Assembly: GCF_004358095.2 (NCBI RefSeq)
Contig: NZ_SMZJ02000001.1
Span: 186,001-250,000 of the forward strand
DNA: 64,000 bases
Origin: Seonamhaeicola sediminis
GTDB lineage: Bacteria > Bacteroidota > Bacteroidia > Flavobacteriales > Flavobacteriaceae
Reading direction: 5' to 3'
Under the pieces are notes generated by a model. The model did not search any database. It saw nothing but the letters and a program-made list of their open reading frames with translations, and was not told where the DNA came from. The translations under genes and the position numbers were made by a program. Shown here in pieces: positions 1 to 8,861 of the stretch (position 1 is the stretch's first letter; the number at the start of each line of letters is the position of its first letter).

Positions 1-1372
1 CTTCGACATTTTTAGGGTCGTTTTTTGCATCGAACTTTTCATTAAAAGCCTTTATTGACCCAAAGAATAATGGGCCCCAAATTTCGTAAATTTTAGTACC
101 ATCTTCTTTCATACGCTTACGCGCTCTAATACGTTTAGCATTCTCCCAAGAAAATACTAAAGCACTAATAATAACTCCAGCAATAACTGCAACCGCTAAA
201 TCTTTCCAAACGGTAATTAAGGATACAGCAATTAAAACCACAGCATCGGTAAGAGGTATTTTTCTTAGTATTCTAAAACTACTCCATGCAAACGTACCTA
301 CAACCACCATAAACATGACACCCACTAAGGCGGCGATAGGAATTTGTTCAATGTAAACAGAGGCAAACAGGATAAATACTAATAATAAAACTGCTGCTAC
401 AATACCTGATAGTCTACCACGTCCGCCACCTTTAATATTGATAATAGATTGTCCAATCATGGCACAACCACCCATACCACCAAATAGCCCAGTTATGATA
501 TTAGCACCACCTTGTGCCATACATTCTTTATTGGCATTACCTCTAGTCTCTGTTAATTCATCAACCAAGTTTAATGTCATTAATGATTCAATTAATCCTA
601 TAGCAGCTAATATTACAGCATAAGGACCAATAAATTTTATAGTATGCCAATTGAAAGGCACTTTACTGAATATATCTGTTTGAAATTGCGGTAAACCTCC
701 CTTTAAACCTTCTCCTCCGCCATCTCTAATAAAACTACCCACAGTGGCAACATCTAATTTTCCAAAAATAACAATGGCTGAGACAACCAAAATTCCTATT
801 AAAGCCTCAGGTAATTTTTTAGTTAGTTTAATTTGAGGCAATACAAACATAATCCCCATGGTTAAGGCCACAAGACCTAACATAGTCCATAACTCTGAAC
901 CTGTAAAATAAGCACCATCTGCACCTCTAAACATTTTTAACTGCGCTAAGAAAATAACAATAGCAAGACCGTTAACAAACCCCATCATTACCGGGTGCGG
1001 AATAAGTCTAACAAATTTTCCTAGTTTAAAAACACCAGCCAAAATTTGTATTAACCCCATTAAAATAACGGTAGCAAAAAGGTAATAAAGTCCAAGATTA
1101 TCTTCTGGAGCCCCCATAGCATTACCTTCGGCAACCAAACTAACCATAACAACTGCTAAGGCTCCGGTAGCTCCACTTATCATTCCGGGACGTCCTCCAA
1201 AAACAGAGGTAATTAAACCAATCATAAAAGCAGCATACAAACCCACTAAAGGATCTACGCCAGCAACAAAAGCAAAGGCTACTGCTTCTGGCACTAATGC
1301 AAGAGCTACAGTAGCTCCACTTAAAATATCATTTTTGGCATTTTTAGCCCGCTTTCTAATAAATTCTGTCAT
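1..1372 (-). CDS. SulP family inorganic anion transporter (C-terminus beyond left edge)
   Basis: An inner-membrane SulP/SLC26-type permease, a family that moves sulfate, bicarbonate or other anions. About 457 residues are visible from the start MTEFIRKRAKN. The first membrane segments contain the family pattern GATVALALVPEAVAFAF (residues about 19-35), followed by many hydrophobic helices and glycine-rich loops such as GGMGGCAMIGQS. The visible end (IYEIWGPLFFGSIKAF) is where the cytoplasmic STAS domain begins, so that domain is cut by the window edge. The substrate cannot be told from sequence; sulfate and bicarbonate are both plausible. The gene stands alone, with a 20-bp palindrome about 100 bp upstream. 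Confidence 0.92.
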   Translation of the reverse strand, partial: MTEFIRKRAKNAKNDILSGATVALALVPEAVAFAFVAGVDPLVGLYAAFMIGLITSVFGGRPGMISGATGALAVVMVSLVAEGNAMGAPEDNLGLYYLFATVILMGLIQILAGVFKLGKFVRLIPHPVMMGFVNGLAIVIFLAQLKMFRGADGAYFTGSELWTMLGLVALTMGIMFVLPQIKLTKKLPEALIGILVVSAIVIFGKLDVATVGSFIRDGGGEGLKGGLPQFQTDIFSKVPFNWHTIKFIGPYAVILAAIGLIESLMTLNLVDELTETRGNANKECMAQGGANIITGLFGGMGGCAMIGQSIINIKGGGRGRLSGIVAAVLLLVFILFASVYIEQIPIAALVGVMFMVVVGTFAWSSFRILRKIPLTDAVVLIAVSLITVWKDLAVAVIAGVIISALVFSWENAKRIRARKRMKEDGTKIYEIWGPLFFGSIKAFNEKFDAKNDPKNVE

Positions 1373-1470
1373 GGCTTATTTTTTGAAAGTGCAAATTTAA
1401 GGCTAATAAAAGAAGGCACAAGGGAATTACAATAATTAAACACCTTAAAATACTAAAACGTTTGAATTAC

Positions 1471-1490
1471 AATATAATAGCTATTATATT
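1471..1490. promoter_or_regulatory. 20-bp perfect palindrome upstream of the SulP gene
   Basis: AATATAATAGCTATTATATT reads the same on both strands over 20 bases. It lies 98 bases before the SulP start and overlaps the end of the STAS-like relic. It could be an operator or cruciform, but an all-A/T palindrome of this length can also arise by chance in so A+T-rich a genome. Confidence 0.35.
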
Positions 1491-1669
1491 ACTACCCAAA
1501 TTAAAGCTTCCTCCGTTTCTTGAAACACATTTTTATTCCAATAACTATTAGTGTTCAAGTTTATAACTGTTTTCGTGGACATCAAAGCACTACTGGTTGC
1601 AACTATAACTGCTATAGCTTTAATTTCTTTCAATTTTCCGATAATTCTTAGGGCTTGAAAATTAACTTT
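1484..1669 (-). pseudogene. Possible relic of a STAS/SpoIIAA-like gene
   Basis: In the 313-base gap between SulP and NUDIX, one minus-strand frame stays open for about 61 codons without a usable start. It reads KVNFQALRIIGKLKEIKAIA, then VIVATSSALM, and ends QETEEALIWVVI. The alternation of a hydrophobic strand (IKAIAVIVATSS), a short helix and a final EEAL.W motif resembles the C-terminal half of the small STAS/SpoIIAA-like proteins common in flavobacteria, where the motif is typically F.seeeAl.WL. The N-terminal half is missing and a stop precedes the frame. I infer a decayed fragment; chance resemblance is not excluded. Confidence 0.35.
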
Positions 1670-1685
1670 TTACCTATATAAAACT

Positions 1686-2267
1686 CTAAACCAATATTCT
1701 AATATTAGCATAGGAGTTTTCAAGAGCTTTTACCGACTCTTTTTTGTTTAACCATTCCACTTTTGTAATGCCTTCCTTTTCCTGAGGGTATAATTTACCA
1801 CTAAATGTAGTCTTCATCTCGAACCAATAAGTGATTTTTATCCTATGACGTCCGTTACGCTTAAAAATATGGTAAGTGGTTTCTAAGGGTTTGGTTATTT
1901 TTAGACCTTTGACACCAGTTTCTTCTTCTACTTCCCTTATGGAAGTTTCTTCAATAGTTTCCTTTCTTTCCGCTTTGCCCTTGGGTAAATCCCATTTATC
2001 ATTTCTATAAATGAACAATACTTCTCCCTTTTCATTATATACTTTTCCCCCACCAGCAGTTACATTAGGTAGTTTCTTTAAAAACTTACTCAAGAGTTTA
2101 TCTGGATTTTTATGTATTAGTCTAACCTCACTCAACTGAGAATTGCGTAGGTCTCTAATTACCTTTCCAATGTTTACAGTATCCAATAAATAATTTTTAA
2201 AATTAGCTTCCATTTCAACCTTAGAAGTCAAAACTATAGGCTTATCTCCTACAAAAACTTTATGCAT
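1686..2267 (-). CDS. NUDIX hydrolase
   Basis: A cytoplasmic Mg-dependent hydrolase of nucleoside-diphosphate-linked substrates. The Nudix box is complete at residues 97-119: G97, E103, then REVEEETGV (residues 111-119), matching GX5EX7REUXEEXGU. The catalytic fold occupies about residues 70-190, and the first 65 residues are a family-specific extension. The gene is divergent from pyrE with only about 120 bases between the two starts, an arrangement common in flavobacteria. The exact substrate (oxidised nucleotides, ADP-ribose or others) cannot be read from the sequence. No clear TAnnTTTG promoter is visible in front of it. Confidence 0.88.
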   Translation of the reverse strand: MHKVFVGDKPIVLTSKVEMEANFKNYLLDTVNIGKVIRDLRNSQLSEVRLIHKNPDKLLSKFLKKLPNVTAGGGKVYNEKGEVLFIYRNDKWDLPKGKAERKETIEETSIREVEEETGVKGLKITKPLETTYHIFKRNGRHRIKITYWFEMKTTFSGKLYPQEKEGITKVEWLNKKESVKALENSYANIRILV

Positions 2268-2373
2268 TGGTTACTTTAGAATTTGGTTTCCGTAAAAATA
2301 TCATTTTTCAACACAAACCGCTCATTGTTGAAAAAAATATTTTTAATGTCAATTCAACTCAAACATTTAATTG

Positions 2374-2381
2374 TAATTTTG
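2374..2381 (+). promoter_or_regulatory. -7 promoter element of pyrE
   Basis: TAATTTTG matches the Bacteroidota -7 consensus TAnnTTTG. It ends only five bases before the pyrE ATG, so transcription probably starts at or next to the start codon. An upstream TTG codon in the same frame lies before this element and so would not be on the mRNA. Confidence 0.6.
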
Positions 2382-2386
2382 CGAAC

Positions 2387-3031
2387 ATGATTTTTAACAA
2401 AAACACCGCCAGAAAAACTGCCGAAGTTTTATTGCAGGTAAACGCTATAAAACTAAGCCCAAAAGAACCTTTTACATGGGCTTCCGGATGGAAATCTCCA
2501 ATATATTGTGATAACCGAATTATTCTGTCGTTTCCTCCAATTCGTAATTATGTAAGAGAAACAATGGCTAAACAAATTGAAAAGCAATATGGTAAGCCTG
2601 ACGCTATTGCTGGCGTTGCTACAGGTGCCATTGGCATAGGTATGCTGGTTGCAGAATATTTGGGACTACCGTTTATATACGTAAGACCAGATGCTAAAGG
2701 TCATGGAAGAAAAAATCAAATAGAAGGCTTCATTGAAAAAGGTCAGAATGTAGTGGTTGTTGAAGACTTAATTAGTACTGGAAAGAGCAGTTTAAACGCC
2801 GTTAAAGCTTTAAGGGATGCTGGAATTAATGTAAAAGGAATGATTGCCATCTTTACTTATGGATTTGATGTAGCTACACAAAATTTTGAAAAAGAAAATG
2901 TACTATTACAAACCTTAGGTAATTATGAAAGTTTATTAGAACAAGCTTTACAAACTCGATACATTACTGAAGACCAATTGGCAACCTTATTGGAATGGAA
3001 TACTAACCCAAGTGAGTGGAACGGAATTTGA
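2387..3031 (+). CDS. pyrE: Orotate phosphoribosyltransferase
   Basis: Joins orotate to PRPP to give orotidine 5'-monophosphate, the fifth step of pyrimidine synthesis, in the cytoplasm. The 214-residue product has the type I PRTase PRPP loop VVVVEDLISTGKSS at about residues 121-134, the substrate segment FTWASGWKSPIYCDNR near the N-terminus, and the flexible-loop region KGHGRKNQIEG. I chose the ATG that gives MIFNKNTARKTAEVLLQ because a longer in-frame extension would lie upstream of the promoter and has no match to the family. The next gene follows after 46 bases and probably shares the transcript. Confidence 0.95.
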   Translation: MIFNKNTARKTAEVLLQVNAIKLSPKEPFTWASGWKSPIYCDNRIILSFPPIRNYVRETMAKQIEKQYGKPDAIAGVATGAIGIGMLVAEYLGLPFIYVRPDAKGHGRKNQIEGFIEKGQNVVVVEDLISTGKSSLNAVKALRDAGINVKGMIAIFTYGFDVATQNFEKENVLLQTLGNYESLLEQALQTRYITEDQLATLLEWNTNPSEWNGI

Positions 3032-3077
3032 TTGATTTACAACTAAACAGGTTAACAAACTACGACTTAATAGAATC

Positions 3078-3473
3078 ATGAACTTAGAATCTCCTAAAAT
3101 AAACGTTGAAAAAACACCCGAAGAAGTTTTTAACTTTTTAGACGATATTAAAAATTTTGAAGCTTTAATGCCAGAAAACATAAGTAAATTTGAAGTTTTA
3201 GAAGCAGACACGTTTCTTTTTGCTTTAAAAGGTATGCCCGAGATTATACTAAAAAAGAAAGAAGTTGTTGCGCCAAATAAAATTGTTTTGGGGGCTGCTG
3301 GTGGAAAAATAGACTTTTCTTTAACTGGAAATATTGTACCTAAGGGAGAAACTTCAAGCGAGGTACAATTACAATTTGCAGGAGACTTCAACCCTATGAT
3401 GGCTATGATGATAAAAGGACCTATTAGCAAGTTTATTGAAACATTAGCAACTAGTATCCCAAATGCAATTTAG
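3078..3473 (+). CDS. SRPBCC (START-like) family protein
   Basis: A 131-residue single-domain protein of the SRPBCC/polyketide-cyclase-like fold. It starts with the typical strand and helix NVEKTPEEVFNFLDDIKNFE and ends with a long amphipathic helix GPISKFIETLATSIPNAI that would close the hydrophobic pocket. Such proteins bind small hydrophobic ligands; the ligand here is unknown. It lies 46 bases behind pyrE on the same strand and its last four bases overlap the convergent birA. The pyrE-SRPBCC-birA neighbourhood is a recurrent flavobacterial order. Confidence 0.8.
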   Translation: MNLESPKINVEKTPEEVFNFLDDIKNFEALMPENISKFEVLEADTFLFALKGMPEIILKKKEVVAPNKIVLGAAGGKIDFSLTGNIVPKGETSSEVQLQFAGDFNPMMAMMIKGPISKFIETLATSIPNAI

Positions 3474-4198
3474 TAAAGTATCTCTATTTCTTTTAAATCG
3501 AATTTCTTAACTACTCCATCCTCTAGGGTTATCATTAACTTGCCGTATTTAGTAACGCCTTTTACAAATCCAGAAAACATATTCCCCTTAGTATCTTTAA
3601 ATGTTGAAGGTTTGTCTTTTCTAAATAAATTATATTCATATTCTTTTTTAACTGCATCATAATCACCATTTTGAAGTAGTGTAGAGTATTCCTTGGTACA
3701 TGAGATTATCCTATGTAAAACCTCATCTAAATCATAATGGACACCTGTAATATTTTTTAATGATGCAGCTTTAGGAAGTCCGTTAAACTTAGTTTGGTTA
3801 ACATTCACCCCAATACCAATAATAGTAGACTCCAACTTATTCTTTATGACATTTTCAATTAAAATTCCACAGATTTTTTTGTTTTCTGACAAAATGTCGT
3901 TAGGCCACTTAATCTTTAAATCAGGAATATTTAAACTCTTCAAAGCCTTTAGAATAGACAAAGAAATGGCCATACTTATGTAAAACGGAAACTCAACATA
4001 ATGTACACTTAAATCTTTAAACATACTAAACGTAAGGTTTTTAGATGTTTCGGAACTCCAAACAGTTCCCATTTGGCCTCTTCCGTTGGTCTGTTTTTTA
4101 GCTAAAACAACTGTATAATCTTCAACCTTGTTTTTAGCAATATATCTACGGAGGTAACTATTTGTAGAATCAGTGGCATTAAGTTTGATTATGTGCAT
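3470..4198 (-). CDS. birA: Biotin--[acetyl-CoA-carboxylase] ligase
   Basis: Attaches biotin to the biotin carboxyl carrier protein through biotinyl-AMP. The ligase core shows TDSTNSYLRR near the start, the nucleotide/biotin loop GRGQMGTVWSS (about residues 40-50), the KWPNDIL motif and GIGVNVNQ. There is no N-terminal DNA-binding winged helix, so this is the monofunctional class and not the E. coli-type repressor. The start used here is the ATG of MHIIKLNATDSTN; seven more codons upstream begin with TTG and add nothing recognisable. It is divergent from rsfS. Confidence 0.93.
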   Translation of the reverse strand: MHIIKLNATDSTNSYLRRYIAKNKVEDYTVVLAKKQTNGRGQMGTVWSSETSKNLTFSMFKDLSVHYVEFPFYISMAISLSILKALKSLNIPDLKIKWPNDILSENKKICGILIENVIKNKLESTIIGIGVNVNQTKFNGLPKAASLKNITGVHYDLDEVLHRIISCTKEYSTLLQNGDYDAVKKEYEYNLFRKDKPSTFKDTKGNMFSGFVKGVTKYGKLMITLEDGVVKKFDLKEIEILY

Positions 4199-4264
4199 GT
4201 ACAAGTTATTAGAAAGCAATAAAATCTTATGATTTTTTTAAAGCATAAAGAACTAAAAAAATAA

Positions 4265-4272
4265 TAACTTTG
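4265..4272 (+). promoter_or_regulatory. -7 promoter element of rsfS-ftsH
   Basis: TAACTTTG is an exact TAnnTTTG match ending 19 bases before the rsfS start codon, giving a short leader of roughly 13 bases. It is the only good promoter seen before ftsH, so the two genes are probably co-transcribed. Confidence 0.6.
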
Positions 4273-4291
4273 CACAAATTAAATAAAATTA

Positions 4292-4663
4292 ATGGCGAAA
4301 GAAAAAATAAGCGCAGACCAATTAATATCGGTAATTATAAGTGGCATTGAAGATGTAAAAGGAAAAGAAATAAATATTCTAGATCTTAGAGAAATTGAAA
4401 ATACTGTTTGCGACTACTTTGTAATATGTGAAGGAACTTCTAACACTCAAGTAAACGCCATAGTTAACTCCATACAAAAAAAGGTAAGCAAAGAACTTAA
4501 AGACAAACCTTGGCATGTTGAAGGTGAAGATAATGCAGAATGGGTTTTAATAGATTATGTAAATGTTGTTGTACATGTATTCCAAAGGCATGTTAGAGAA
4601 TATTATGATATTGAAAGTCTTTGGGGCGATGCAAAAACAACAGTAATAGAAACAAATTATTAA
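4292..4663 (+). CDS. rsfS: Ribosome silencing factor RsfS
   Basis: Binds protein uL14 on the large ribosomal subunit and blocks subunit joining when nutrients are scarce. The 123 residues match the family throughout: ILDLREIENTVCDYFVICEG, the helix SNTQVNAIVNSI, the segment PWHVEG, and VNVVVHVFQRHVREYYDIE followed by LWGDA. The size is usual. It is followed after eight bases by ftsH, suggesting an operon. Confidence 0.95.
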   Translation: MAKEKISADQLISVIISGIEDVKGKEINILDLREIENTVCDYFVICEGTSNTQVNAIVNSIQKKVSKELKDKPWHVEGEDNAEWVLIDYVNVVVHVFQRHVREYYDIESLWGDAKTTVIETNY

Positions 4664-4671
4664 AAAATTAG

Positions 4672-6654
4672 ATGGCAAACGATAAAAAAAACATAAAAGA
4701 CAAAAAACCAAAATTTAGCCCTTTTTGGATTTATGGTATTCTAATTGCACTTTTTTTAGGATTCCATTTATTTAGTGGTGATAATACTAGTGGGGGTTCT
4801 AAAACTACCACTTCAGACTTTTTTAAATTTTTAGCCAACGGTGATGTTGAAAAAATAGATATTGTTAAAAACACAAGGGTAGCTAGAGTGTATTTAACCA
4901 ATGAGGCTGAGTCTAAAGAAGAGCACAGAAACTCAAAACAACAGCCTTTTATTCCTACTGGGACTGCCTTACCTAATTATAAATTTGAATTTGGAGATCT
5001 TCAAAATTTCGAAAATAAACTCAATGAAATCATTGAAGATTTAGACACCAAACCAGTTATTGAGTTTGATACAGAAACTGACACTTTTGGAAATTTATTA
5101 ATAGGCATCCTCCCGTTTATTTTGTTAATAGGGGTTTGGATTTTTATAATGCGAAGAATGTCTGGTGGTGCTGGTGGTGGTGCTGGAGGGCAAATCTTCA
5201 ACATTGGAAAATCAAGAGCAAAACTTTTTGACCAAAATACCGAGGTAAAAACATCCTTTAAAGATGTAGCAGGTTTAGAAGGTGCTAAAGAAGAGGTTCA
5301 AGAAATTGTAGATTTCTTAAAATACCCTGAAAAATACACTACACTAGGAGGAAAAATACCTAAAGGTGCTTTACTGGTTGGCCCTCCGGGAACAGGTAAA
5401 ACCTTATTGGCTAAGGCCGTTGCTGGAGAAGCTAAAGTGCCTTTCTTTTCTCTGTCAGGTTCAGATTTTGTTGAAATGTTTGTTGGGGTGGGGGCCTCGA
5501 GAGTTCGAGATTTATTCAAACAAGCCAAAGAAAAATCACCCTCTATTATTTTTATTGATGAGATTGATGCCATAGGTAGATCTAGAGGAAAAAATGCTAT
5601 GTCTGGAAGCAACGATGAACGAGAAAACACTTTAAATCAATTGCTTACAGAAATGGATGGCTTTGGCACAAATACAAACGTTATTGTATTAGCAGCAACT
5701 AACAGAGCCGATATCCTAGACAAAGCGTTGATGCGTGCTGGTAGGTTTGATAGACAAATTTATGTTGATTTACCTGATTTACGCGAGCGTAAAGAAATTT
5801 TTGAGGTACACTTAAGACCGCTTAAAAAAGCTAAAGACTTAGATACTGATTTCCTATCTAAACAGACTCCTGGATTCTCTGGAGCTGATATTGCCAATGT
5901 TTGTAATGAAGCGGCCTTAATTGCTGCCAGAAATGGCAAAAAAGAAGTTGACAAACAGGACTTCCTTGATGCAGTTGATAGAATTATTGGTGGATTAGAA
6001 AAGAAAAATAAGATAATAACTCCAGCTGAAAAAAAAGCCGTCGCCTACCACGAAGCAGGTCATGCCACAGTAAGTTGGATGGTAGAACATGCTGCTCCAT
6101 TGGTTAAAGTTACTATCGTACCCAGAGGACGCTCACTTGGAGCTGCTTGGTACTTGCCTGAAGAACGCCTTATTGTTCGTCCAGAGCAAATGCTTGACGA
6201 AATGTGTGCGGCTTTAGGAGGTAGAGCCGCAGAACAAGTTATTTTTGGAAAAATATCTACTGGTGCTCTAAGTGACTTAGAAAAAGTCACCAAACAAGCA
6301 AGAGCTATGGTTACCATTTACGGCTTGAGTGACAAAATTGGAAATTTAACTTATTATGATTCTTCAGGTCAAAGTGAGTATGGTTTCACAAAGCCATATA
6401 GTGAAGAAACTGCAGAATTGATTGACAAGGAAATCTCTAATATTATTGAAAATCAATACCAAAGAGCTGTTAAACTTTTAGAAGACAATAAGGATAAGCT
6501 TGTAGAGCTTGCAGAGGAACTCCTTGTAAAAGAAGTTATATTTAAAGATAACTTAGAGCGTATTTTTGGAAAACGTGCTTTCGAAAAAGAAGCAGACACC
6601 AAAGAAGCAGAAAAAGAAACGAAAACAGAAGATTCTACCCAAGAAGAAGAATAA
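4672..6654 (+). CDS. ftsH: ATP-dependent zinc metalloprotease FtsH
   Basis: Membrane-bound AAA+ protease that degrades misfolded membrane proteins and some regulators. Two transmembrane helices (about residues 17-35 and 141-160) flank a periplasmic segment. The AAA module has Walker A GPPGTGKT at residues 237-244, Walker B IIFIDEID and the second region of homology around RAGRFDRQI. The zinc site is HEAGH at residues 460-464, with the usual downstream acidic ligand region. The glutamate/lysine-rich tail ([18 protein letters not shown]) is typical. At 660 residues the length is normal. A strong hairpin terminator lies 46 bases downstream. Confidence 0.97.
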   Translation: MANDKKNIKDKKPKFSPFWIYGILIALFLGFHLFSGDNTSGGSKTTTSDFFKFLANGDVEKIDIVKNTRVARVYLTNEAESKEEHRNSKQQPFIPTGTALPNYKFEFGDLQNFENKLNEIIEDLDTKPVIEFDTETDTFGNLLIGILPFILLIGVWIFIMRRMSGGAGGGAGGQIFNIGKSRAKLFDQNTEVKTSFKDVAGLEGAKEEVQEIVDFLKYPEKYTTLGGKIPKGALLVGPPGTGKTLLAKAVAGEAKVPFFSLSGSDFVEMFVGVGASRVRDLFKQAKEKSPSIIFIDEIDAIGRSRGKNAMSGSNDERENTLNQLLTEMDGFGTNTNVIVLAATNRADILDKALMRAGRFDRQIYVDLPDLRERKEIFEVHLRPLKKAKDLDTDFLSKQTPGFSGADIANVCNEAALIAARNGKKEVDKQDFLDAVDRIIGGLEKKNKIITPAEKKAVAYHEAGHATVSWMVEHAAPLVKVTIVPRGRSLGAAWYLPEERLIVRPEQMLDEMCAALGGRAAEQVIFGKISTGALSDLEKVTKQARAMVTIYGLSDKIGNLTYYDSSGQSEYGFTKPYSEETAELIDKEISNIIENQYQRAVKLLEDNKDKLVELAEELLVKEVIFKDNLERIFGKRAFEKEADTKEAEKETKTEDSTQEEE

Positions 6655-6700
6655 AGTTAAAAAAATAAGCTTAAGCACAATATTTTATAAAGCTTTTGGT

Positions 6701-6740
6701 AAAAATCTTAAATTAACCTTAAGGTTAGTTTAAGATTTTT
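6701..6740 (+). terminator. Rho-independent terminator after ftsH
   Basis: Two 20-base arms pair with a single T/G wobble. The inner part TAACCTTAAGGTTA is a perfect palindrome, the outer part is AAAAATCTTAAA against TTTAAGATTTTT, and a T run closes the 3' side. The next -7 box begins at the very next base. Confidence 0.75.
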
Positions 6741-6748
6741 TATCTTTG
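6741..6748 (+). promoter_or_regulatory. -7 promoter element of the LUD-cdsA-psd-ACBP operon
   Basis: TATCTTTG fits TAnnTTTG and sits 38 bases before the LUD start codon, directly abutting the ftsH terminator stem. Confidence 0.55.
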
Positions 6749-6786
6749 GTTATAAACATTAAGAATTGGGTAATAGCAGTCACTAA

Positions 6787-7395
6787 ATGAGTCTTTTTAG
6801 AAAAATTTTTGGTTCCAAATCTAAACACTCTGGAGAGGAATTAAAATCTGATGAAAGAGGCAAATACATGCCAGAAATTAAACTACCAATAGACGAAAGA
6901 TTTACAATAAATTTTAAAGCTAATGGTGGTAAATTTCTCTATTGCGAAGACCTAAACGAAGTTTTTGAAAACCTTGAGAATATTATTGAAGAAAACAAAT
7001 GGCATGACAAAAAAGTGCTTTTGCTAGACGAAAACTTAAAAGACAAATTCAAAAACTCAAATTTAGACCCCACTCTCAGAATTAGCGATTCTACATTTTT
7101 CTTAACTACTTGCGAAAATTTGATTGCTAATGATGGATCACTTCTTATATCTTCAAAGCAAATTTTCGAGAAAAAACTAACAGAGCTTCCTTTCAACTTT
7201 ATTGTATTTGCAACCACTAGTCAAATTGTTGAGAACATTGGTGAAGGACTTCGAGGTATAAAGTCCAAAAACAAACAAAGAATTCCAACAAATATTACAA
7301 CCATAAAGCATTTTAAATCTGGTGATGAAAAAGACTTTTTGAGTTATGGCAGTAGCGCAAAAAATCTTTATCTACTACTTCTAGAAGATTTATAG
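6787..7395 (+). CDS. LUD domain protein (LutC/YkgG-related)
   Basis: A 202-residue protein with an LUD fold, related to the LutC subunit of lactate oxidation but without LutA and LutB beside it. The LUD-like pattern is in the second half: STFFLTTCENLIANDGSLL is the family segment for recognising an absent or tag-like ligand, then FIVFATTSQIVENIGEGLRG. The first 30 residues are polar and charged. It lies five bases before cdsA in a flavobacterial ftsH-LUD-cdsA order, so a membrane or envelope role is possible but unproven. It differs clearly from the true LutC near position 48400. Confidence 0.75.
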   Translation: MSLFRKIFGSKSKHSGEELKSDERGKYMPEIKLPIDERFTINFKANGGKFLYCEDLNEVFENLENIIEENKWHDKKVLLLDENLKDKFKNSNLDPTLRISDSTFFLTTCENLIANDGSLLISSKQIFEKKLTELPFNFIVFATTSQIVENIGEGLRGIKSKNKQRIPTNITTIKHFKSGDEKDFLSYGSSAKNLYLLLLEDL

Positions 7396-7399
7396 AATA

Positions 7400-8221
7400 A
7401 TGAAGGAAGCACTAATCAGAGGTTTTTCAGGCCTACTATATATATTATTACTCATAGGTTGTTTACAAAACGAGCATGCCTTAATTGTACTCTTTTTTGT
7501 TTTTGGACTTATTTGTTTAGCAGAGTTTAAAAAACTTATTCAATTAAAAAGTATTGTACCTTATATAATCTTTGTGATTATTTACTTTGTATTTGTTTAC
7601 TGGAAACTAGTTCTTAACACACCTTTTGGTTTAGATGAAGCTACCCAAATACTCATGGTAATTACTATTTTTGTTCAACTATTTTTAATTAAGGACTTGT
7701 TTTCAGAAAAAACCATTCCGCTATTTGCCTCAAAAAGATTCATTTTAACAACTTTTTATTTATCCAGTGCATTTGTTTTCCTAATATTAATAGCTAACTT
7801 TCAAAACGTCTTTAACTCTAATATTCTTTTAGGATCTTTTATACTTATTTGGGTAAATGATTCCTTTGCGTATTTAGTTGGTAAAAACTTTGGTAAACAA
7901 AAGCTTTTTCCTAAAATATCACCTAAAAAAACGGTTGAAGGTTTCCTTGGCGGTTTATTTTTTGCCTCTGTTGCAAGCTATTTTATTGCTACCTTTACAG
8001 AAACACTTGATTTTAATAATTGGCTAATTTTAAGCATTATAATTAGTGTGTTTGGTACTTTAGGAGATTTAATAGAATCTAAATTTAAAAGACAAGCTGA
8101 AGTAAAAGATAGTGGTGTTATTATGCCAGGTCATGGTGGTTTATTAGATAGACTAGATAGTATTATTTTTGCAGCGCCATTCGTATATTCATTTTTAAGA
8201 TTACTAAATTATGTTTCATAA
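7400..8221 (+). CDS. cdsA: Phosphatidate cytidylyltransferase
   Basis: Makes CDP-diacylglycerol from phosphatidate and CTP at the inner membrane, the branch point for phospholipids. The first half is a series of hydrophobic helices. The catalytic end shows SPKKTVEGFLGG, then GTLGDLIESKFKRQ (from about residue 217), VKDSG, and the signature PGHGGLLDRLDS. The length of 273 is normal. The stop overlaps the next start by 11 bases, which suggests translational coupling with psd. Confidence 0.94.
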   Translation: MKEALIRGFSGLLYILLLIGCLQNEHALIVLFFVFGLICLAEFKKLIQLKSIVPYIIFVIIYFVFVYWKLVLNTPFGLDEATQILMVITIFVQLFLIKDLFSEKTIPLFASKRFILTTFYLSSAFVFLILIANFQNVFNSNILLGSFILIWVNDSFAYLVGKNFGKQKLFPKISPKKTVEGFLGGLFFASVASYFIATFTETLDFNNWLILSIIISVFGTLGDLIESKFKRQAEVKDSGVIMPGHGGLLDRLDSIIFAAPFVYSFLRLLNYVS

Positions 8222-8861
8222 AGAAGGTCATAAAATTATTTTCATAACACTTATTATTGTAGTAGCTTCCTTTTTGTTGGTTGATAATTTTATTACAACA
8301 TATTGGTTGAGAACAATAGTACTAGTAACTTTATTTACTCTATTTATCTTAATTCTTCAATTTTTTAGAAACCCCAAAAGACATACGGTTGCTAATAACA
8401 AACAAGTTATTGCCCCAGTAGATGGGAAAATTGTTGTTATTGAAGAAGTTTTTGAAAAGGAGTATTTTAAAGAAAAACGTTTGCAAGTAAGTGTATTTAT
8501 GTCTCCACTTAATGTGCATGTTACCAGGTACCCCATTAGTGGTAATGTTATTTTTAGCAAATATCACCCAGGTAAATATTTAGTAGCATGGCATCCTAAG
8601 GCAAGTGAAGAAAATGAACGCACTACAATAGTTGTTGAAAACGAAACCTTCGGGAAAGTACTTTACAGACAAATAGCTGGTGCCTTAGCTAAACGTATTG
8701 TAAACTATGCTAAACAGAACCATAAAGCCGAACAAGGCGCTGATGCTGGTTTTATTAAATTTGGCTCTAGAGTAGATTTATTTTTACCATTAGATACCAA
8801 CATAAAAGTAGCACTAAATCAAAAAGTGCGCGGTGGAGAAACAGTTATTGCAGAGATGTAA
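8211..8861 (+). CDS. psd: Phosphatidylserine decarboxylase family protein
   Basis: Converts phosphatidylserine to phosphatidylethanolamine with a self-generated pyruvoyl group. This is the short (about 216 residues) soluble-tail type. Two N-terminal hydrophobic helices are followed by the core IAPVDGKIV and FMSPLNVHVTRYPISG. The self-cleavage site is KFGSRVDLFLP with Ser186, where larger enzymes have LGST. The FGSR variant is usual in this subfamily. It is co-transcribed with cdsA, which supplies the precursor pathway. A phosphatidylserine synthase gene is not in the window. Confidence 0.92.
   Translation: MFHKEGHKIIFITLIIVVASFLLVDNFITTYWLRTIVLVTLFTLFILILQFFRNPKRHTVANNKQVIAPVDGKIVVIEEVFEKEYFKEKRLQVSVFMSPLNVHVTRYPISGNVIFSKYHPGKYLVAWHPKASEENERTTIVVENETFGKVLYRQIAGALAKRIVNYAKQNHKAEQGADAGFIKFGSRVDLFLPLDTNIKVALNQKVRGGETVIAEM

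Noticed and set aside
2987-3430. A 147-codon minus-strand frame over the SRPBCC gene
   Set aside because: Antisense shadow; the plus-strand frame has the SRPBCC pattern and fits the operon.
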